From Heterobasidion occidentale (taxonomy: Eukaryota; Basidiomycota; Agaricomycetes; Russulales; Bondarzewiaceae): DNA of 36,123 nucleotides. Positions 30,073 to 36,123 of this stretch are shown here, piece by piece. The notes beneath the pieces were generated by a model. That model was not told the DNA's origin and did no database searches. It worked only from the letters and a program-made list of their open reading frames with translations. The position numbers and the translations under genes are program-made. The stretch's first letter is position 1, and each line of letters opens with the position of its first letter. The DNA is taken from the NCBI GenBank assembly GCA_039111635.1, contig JBCAQO010000077.1, positions 1 through 36,123 of the forward strand, written 5' to 3'.

Positions 30073-33000
30073 ATGGAATTGCCGCCGGCTTTCAGCGAGT
30101 CTTGTGTTTGCGGAAGGTCATTCTCGCTGCCATCGGCGCTCACTTACCACAGGCGCACATGTCAGAAAACCAAGAAAAGGTTTTCTGAGGCGCTAGCAAA
30201 AGCCAAAGAAGTGTGGGCTGCGAAGAAACGTCGTCGAACGGATGCTGATGGATCCAGAGCAGTTTTGGAGACAGCACCGTTGGTCGCGGAGGTCTTGGAG
30301 CCAGCATTGTCGATCGCAGAGGTCCCTACACCAGCTGTACAACAGGTGAGTTTACATCTCAAAGTTTCGCCCTCATCTGTATCTTAAGGTTTTCAGTCTA
30401 TTCCACAGTCGTCCTCCGCAAATCAAGATGACCCAAACCTTTCTCTGGCAGAACGCAGGCCTCGTAGAGCAAATACCAGGCTTCCTAAACGTTATCGTGA
30501 CATGTTGCCTCAGCCCCCGGCAGCTTTACCCGTTCAGTTGCAGTCGCTATCAGAGCCATCTTCTTCCGCGTCTATAACTCCGATGCAGTCGCCTCCCACC
30601 GTAGCCCTCTCTTCCGATCCACCTCAGGTGATTCAAAAGTCTTTGCGACAGATCTTGAAGTCTCCCCGAAACATTTTTGGGTTGTTTCGTCAGTATCATG
30701 CCACTGACTTTCCAGCACACGATCCCGAACGAGTCGCTGAAAAGCCTGCTTTGTCAACGCAGGATGACTCGAATGCCCTCCCTGAGTCTTCTTCTGCGCC
30801 GTCATTCTATCCTTATCCCAATCGCTCGTCATTTCTTCTCGGTGAATGGTACTGGAACGATGGAGTACGAAAATCTCAATCGAGTTTCAAAAATCTCATC
30901 GACATCGTCGGCAGTACCGATTTTCGCCCGGAGGACGTCAGAAAAACGCCATGGAGCAGTATTGATCGCAAGCTGGCTGGTCAGGATGAGGATAATTGGG
31001 AGGACGAACAAGAGGAGGATGGGTGGATACACGACACCGTCAAGATATCTATCCCGTTCCACAAGAAATGTCTTCAACCAGGGGCGCAGGATTATGTCGT
31101 CACAAGTTTCCATCATCGACGGTTAGTGTCTGTGATTAAGGAAAAGATCACCAACCCGACAACCTTTCCCCACTTACATCTCGAGCCATATAAACTGCTA
31201 TGCCAACCTGGTAGTGCTCCAGAGGCAGTACAAGTCCACGGAGAAGCCTATACATCAGAGGCTTTTTTGGATGCACACAACGCTCTGCAGGAAAGTCCAG
31301 GAGAACCAGGGTGTAGCCTTGAAAGAGTTGTCGCCGCGCTGATGTTTGCATCAGACGGCACTCATCTTTCGACCTTCGGCGATGCCAAACTGTGGCCTGC
31401 CTATCTTGCACTTGGCAATGAATCGAAGTATCGCCGGTGTAAACCATCTTGTCGTTCCTTCACTCATATAGCTTACTTCGAAAAGGTAAATCGCTTCCAT
31501 TCTACAGACGAACGACACTGACGAAACGAAATAGCTCCCGGACGCTTTCAAGGATTTTGCTGCCGAAAGAATTGGAGGAAAGGGACCCAACAGCGCTTTC
31601 ATGGCCCATTGTCAGCGCGATATGTTACAGGCCCAATGGAGGCTACTCCTTGACGACGAATTTCTGCATGCCTATGCGCACGGCATTGTCATTGAGTGTT
31701 GTGATGGAGTCAAACGACGGTTCTATCCTCGAATATTCACTTACTCTGCTGACTATCCTGAAAAGTCTGTTTTTCCCCTTTTTGATATCACGGAGTACCC
31801 CATCACTCAATCATGTGTCCCAGGATCATTCTCGCCAGCATACGAAATCTCGGTGGTTGTCCTTGCCCACGTTGCCTGATTCCTCTATCCCGGGTGCATA
31901 ACATCGGTATGCCTCAGGATATGGCACAACGGGTGTCACTGGCTCGCGTGGATGACCAACACCGTCGGGTTGTTGTGTCGCTTGCTCGGGAAATAATCTA
32001 TCACAAAAATTTTGCAGTAAACAGTTCTGCCGTAGAAAAGCTGTTGAAGCCAGAATCTTTGGTCCCAACAACAGTAAGTTTCTCGCTCTATGGCGTGAAC
32101 ATCCAAGTAAGCTAAACATTCATCTAGAATGCATTCTCGGAAAGACTGGCACCGCTTGGTTTCAACATGTTTGACATGTTTGTTGTCGATCTCTTGCACG
32201 AAATTGAGCTTGGCGTGTGGAAGTCATTGTTTATACACCTTCTCCGCATCCTCGATTGCGAGGACGAAGGGCTAAAGCACATCTTAGACCGAAGGTATGC
32301 AGAGTCTTGTCGTCAACGACCAGGTGGCTCAATCTTCTGTCAGGTACCGACAGGTACCTTCGTTCGGTAGAGATGCGATCAAACGTATATCTAGAAATGC
32401 TTCCGAATTGAAGAGGATGGCTGCCCGAGACTATGAAGACCTTCTACAGGTAGGATCAGTTCTCCTTGACTGGTGTTTTCGTTCTGAGATCTGCTGCAGT
32501 GTTCAATCCCCGTCTTCGAAGGACTCCTGCCTGAACCGCACAATCACCAGATCTTGCAGCTCTTGTTTGTACTGACTCACTGGCATGGACTGGCAAAACT
32601 TCGAATGCACACCGATCACACCCTTTCCCTTTTAGCTACGCTGACCGCTGTTTTGGGAGAGCGTCTTCGAGAATTTGTCGACAACACATGCTCTGCTTTC
32701 AATACTCGGGAGCTCGCAAAAGAGAGCGCTGCTCGACAACGACGCCAGCAAAATAAAATGGCCAAACTTCCTCGTCCTGCATCTGTGCTCGCAAGCAGTT
32801 CAGCGGATACAGCCAGAAAGCCCAAGTCATTCAATTTGGAAACTTACAAGATTCACTCTCTTGGTGACTATGTTCGATCTATTATAGCATTTGGGACAAC
32901 AGATTCATATTCTTCTCAATCGGTCCGTGCCTGTTTTTCTCTGTGTGCTTCCTGCGAATATTGACACATTCACAGGGTGAACGTGAACATCTTAGACCCA

Positions 33001-34235
33001 AAGGTAGTTTCTTGCGTACAAGCGGCAAAAATTATACAAAGCAACTCACACAGATCGAACGACGGAGACTCGTGAGACTCGCATCCGCCAGCTTTCCTAT
33101 AAACACGGCAAACAAGAGTCCGTCTCGAAGGATTTGAAACAGCGGTATCATATTGGCGAAACGGAAAAGTGCCCTGTGGTTCTTCCTCTCTTTTTACAGC
33201 GAAATTCAGGAGATCCCGCCATCAAAGTACGTTGATCATTTTCTCATGTGAAACTATCAGACACTTATGATCTTCAGGAATTCTTGTCCAAGCTCAGGCT
33301 CATCTTCTTCCGCGCATACAAACTGTGTTACAGGTCGAAGCCGCTACGCTTCCTGAGTATTTGAGGACTGAAATTCCAGTCCGGGACCCTACAAAGCGGG
33401 ACGACTGCGATCTCATCTTCTTCAAGCACGACAAGCTCTATTTGCACAAGTTAGCGCGTTTCAATTACACGACTTACGATGTTCAACGAGGACAGGACAA
33501 CATTCATCCAGGTCACTCTCGCAGCAATGTCATGGTGTTGGCTAACGTGGATTCCGATGCAACAAGTCATCATTTTTGGTATGCGCAAGTCCTTGGAATT
33601 TACCATGCAAATGTTATCTACACCGGCTCCGGCATGTTGGATTACTGCCCTCGTCGTATGGACTTCTTGTGGGTCAGATGGTATGAGACCATGCCTGCGA
33701 CGGACGATGGTTGGGACACTTGCGAATTAGATTGTCTCCGCTTTCCCCCTTTGAACAGGGAGGATTCCTTTGGATTTTTAGACCCAGTAGACGTTCTCCG
33801 GGAATGTCACATTATCCCAGCGTTCGCAAAAGGTCCTCGGCATGCAGATGGGATGGGTCTCTCCCGATGTGCCAAGGACGGACAGGACTGGAAGGCTTAC
33901 TATGTGAATCGGTGAGTGAACATCGTACTCGGCATATGAAAGCCCGACTCACGGTCTCGCGTCTAGGTTTGCTGATCGTGATATTCTGATGCGTTATCAC
34001 TGGGGTATGGGCATTGGGCACATTCATGCCCACGAACGATCAACTCCTGTCATTCCTTCTGGACGACAAGGGCCCTTGGAATTTCTTGAGGAACCAGAGC
34101 CCGACACGGGTGCCCGATCTTCAGGATACGGATATGGAGGAGAGAGAAGACCCAGAGCTGGCCTTGGAAGATCGTGAGGCAGAGGGATGGGAGGATGTGT
34201 CAGATTCAGATCCATGGAAGATCCGGAAAGTGTAG
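30073..34235 (+). pseudogene. Plavaka-type DNA transposase, decayed by frameshifts
   Basis: Plavaka elements are fungal cut-and-paste DNA transposons of the CACTA/EnSpm (CMC) group. Exons: 30073-30345, 30397-31485, 31535-31764, 31824-32073, 32128-32294, 32344-32449, 32500-32922, 32976-33226, 33298-33911 and 33967-34235; introns 49-71 bp. Landmarks: N-terminal C2HC finger (CVCGRSF...H-x3-C), NTRLPKRYRDMLP, FLLGEWYWNDG, RVVAALMFASDGTHLSTFGD, WPAYLALGNESKYRRCKPSC, GVKRRFYPRIFTYSADYPEK, GGCPCPRCLIPLSR, NMFDMFVVDLLHEIELGVWK, LFVLTHWHGLAKLRMHTDHT, TKQLTQIERR, YHIGETEKCPVVLPLFLQRN, YTTYDVQRGQDN and RRMDFLWVRW. Breaks: an 8-bp insertion (33066-33073) in the exon at 32976; a frame mismatch at the start of the next exon unless the acceptor at 33297 is used; and a shift near 34084-34130, after which ALEDREAEGWEDV is read in another frame. 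The rest is well preserved, so decay is recent. I found no terminal inverted repeats. Confidence 0.9.
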
Positions 34236-34388
34236 ATGAGGACACAACGATGTTGATGCCGAGGACATGGTGTTTTCATAATTCTATTGCACGATTCTTC
34301 GATAATCACATCTACGTACATCTCTTAATCAGGGAGGGCTGGGAAAGTACACCCACACCCCTGGCATGATTCTACTGGAATGGGGGCC

Positions 34389-34565
34389 GACGAGGGAGCG
34401 GGGAGCAGAGAGGCCCAGGAACGACCTGAGGACGGATGCAGGAGCCTCTCATCCGAGTGTGAGCGAGTCAGCCGCGCTCCTGGGACTTGCGGAGGGATTC
34501 GACGAGGGGAGCGGGGAGCAGGGCGGCCGAGGAATGACGTGCGGACTGTGGCCGCAGCGAGGACG
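34389..34565. repeat. Imperfect direct repeat of about 55 bp, two copies
   Basis: GACGAGGGAGCGGGGAGCAG at 34389-34408 recurs as GACGAGGGGAGCGGGGAGCA at 34501-34520, each followed by a similar GGCCSAGGAAYGACSTG stretch. GC-rich, non-coding, just 3' of the transposase remnant; possibly part of the element's end. Confidence 0.55.
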
Positions 34566-34599
34566 GGCGCGCGTGTCGAGCGTATGCGAGTGACGTGAC

Positions 34600-35754
34600 T
34601 ACGGCCGCGATGTGACAGGTGCGTTACGACGCGTTTCCTGGTCACGCGACACATAACGCTTACGAAATATTCATCTAAAACCTCTAATCGCTAGGTCATC
34701 AGGAATTCTTCACAGATACGGATGCACTGGCGACATTAGAATCTTTATCTGTCAAAATGGGACATTGTTACGAGTCTTCACTGTGTATCGTGCGTTCTGT
34801 ACAGAGCGTTGCCGTTACTGATTTTTATTTGTACAGTATAAGCCATTAGCGTGCGTCGTGACTTACTGATCACTCTGATAGATGTCTTGCAGACCGCGAG
34901 CGGTGTGTGGATATATCCCTAATTGCATTGTCTGTCGCGAGAAAATCAAAGAAGCGCGTACAAACGAACACCACGTTAAACTCTGAACGTGCAACGTTTG
35001 CACGCAACCTGCACTCTGTCAAGAGCTTCCATCAACAAACATCCTCAACTACTACACCCTCTGAACACGGTCAATCACAGAATCAACATGACACGCTATC
35101 ATAAGGGAAGGAGGGGGACAAGGTGAGCACACAGCACGCTGTGTTCTGCGCTAGCGTCGCTAACGATCACGCTTGTTGAAAACACTCGCTCGAGGTGAGC
35201 ATCTCTCGTTTTCACTGGACCATGGGAGTGAAACCGCTGGTACTAGGCGCGTGCTGACGCTGCGAAAGAGCGTGCATCGGAACCGACAGTCTCGTGGGCG
35301 TTTTCGGAACACTATAGCGCGAACGCGGAGGAGAAGTCAAGGGTAGAGTCACTTGTCCGAGAGTTTCTCCGCCACGCTGGGCCCGAAGCCCTACGCGATG
35401 TAGGAGCCGTGTGCATTCGGTGAGTTTGGATTTCACTCGCTGTTTGATTCTCTTTCATAGTGCTCTCTCCTTAGGTCCACTATGCATACGTCGGACGATG
35501 AAGTAGAACACGTCCAGGTGCGCGTATACGCGAAGGACGGACGGCGTTTGGCGCATCAGGAAAGGGGGAAAGGATCGATGGCATCCTTGCTACCCCAACG
35601 ATCGTGGTCTCTGGGTGCCAATCGTCTTCGTTTGAAAAGAACGCCTAAATGTCACGTCTTTCCCATCAAGTCGTCCCTACAATCTGATTGTCGTTGTACT
35701 CTATTTACTTCTTGGTCAGCGCTGTACACTAACTATTTCTTGATCATGCGTTGA
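34600..35754. other. Intergenic stretch without a supported gene
   Basis: Only short open frames, none with recognisable content. A plus-strand frame at 35482-35754 (90 codons, ATG at the start) reads HTSDDEVEHVQVRVYAKDGR but has no further support. Confidence 0.35.
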
Positions 35755-35999
35755 CATATGACAATGCCTGGTAAAAATTCACCTATAATTCATGCTTCTG
35801 GTCATGGACTGCAAGATCATGCTCGGTTGTCATTGCTATTTGAACATATGACAATGCCTGGTAAGATTTCGACTATAATTCATCTTCTGGTCATGGATTC
35901 AGATCACGCTCAGTCGTTCGCTATTTGAACATATGACAATGCCTGGTAAGATTTCGGCTATAATTCATCTTTCTGGTCATGGATTGCAAATTCTATTTC
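35755..35999 (+). repeat. 85-90-bp tandem repeat, three units
   Basis: Units start at 35755, 35845 and 35930, each with CATATGACAATGCCTGGTAA. Shared words are CTATAATTCAT, TTCTGGTCATGGA and GCTATTTGAA at the unit ends. Each unit has a GTAAGA/GTAAAA donor-like word. No coding content. Confidence 0.9.
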
Positions 36000-36123
36000 A
36001 GTCTTATCTTGCTTCTCTTTTTGTAAATTTCTGGTGAATACTTGATCAGACTATACAAAGGTAGAAAAAGGCTTTCCAAGCCGTGACTATATGTCACACT
36101 TGACCAACTCCGACAGGGAAAAT

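Noticed and set aside
33070..33090. A 20-nt intron that would repair the transposase frame
   Set aside because: Too short for this genome (other introns 42 bp or more), and it would remove the conserved-looking TRIRQ residues.
29460..35100. Terminal inverted repeats for the Plavaka element
   Set aside because: I searched both flanks by eye for CACTA-like inverted ends and found no convincing pair; the ends may be decayed.

Overview
The window reads as nuclear DNA of a mushroom-forming fungus (Basidiomycota, Agaricomycetes). Genes are split by many short introns (42-63 bp for most, GT...AG, often with a CTGAC/CTAAC-like branch site). Several proteins belong to families I know mainly from Agaricomycetes: DUF6698, an expanded Ulp1-type SUMO protease family, Plavaka transposases and OTT_1508-like deaminases. 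Exon structures were built by hand from splice sites and reading phase; no database search was possible.

Layout. 1-660: 3' part of a decayed branched-chain keto-acid dehydrogenase E2 gene. 1471-1881: a 209-bp tandem duplication. 2187-8747: the densest gene block, with a DUF6698 gene (-), a divergently transcribed Cys-rich protein ending in a SUMO-interacting-like motif (+), a complete 11-exon Ulp1 protease (-) and an unknown four-exon gene (+). 9261-10700: GC-rich, decayed coding DNA that includes an SFH5-like Sec14/CRAL-TRIO pseudogene (-). 11030-13200 and 18161-20235: two mirrored arms, each with an array of a 27-bp near-palindromic motif on the inner side and a decayed copy of the same unidentified gene on the outer side. 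They flank a long lineage-specific gene (13272-16473) with a 15-bp minisatellite in its coding sequence. 20243-21350: an unidentified minus-strand gene fragment. 22040-23240: a GC-rich 129-bp minisatellite. 23329-23404: a tRNA-like pol III box pair. 23862-26641: a second long lineage-specific gene with one apparent frameshift in a C6 tract. 26909-29259: a 740-residue deaminase-like protein (-). 30073-34235: a 10-exon Plavaka transposase broken by frameshifts. 35755-35999: a threefold 85-90-bp tandem repeat.

How it fits together. This is transposon-rich accessory sequence. A SUMO theme links two neighbouring genes: an intact Ulp1 protease (His-Asp-Gln-Cys all visible) and a protein whose tail carries VIDLT before acidic residues. 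The 15-mer CTTGCTCATTGCAGG occurs as a direct pair 42-46 bp apart at three loci: next to the Ulp1 start codon, 120 bp upstream of the second long gene, and 329 bp upstream of the Plavaka transposase. In each case it is oriented toward the downstream gene. The paired motif, the mirrored motif arms and the SUMO-linked block are the most novel observations.
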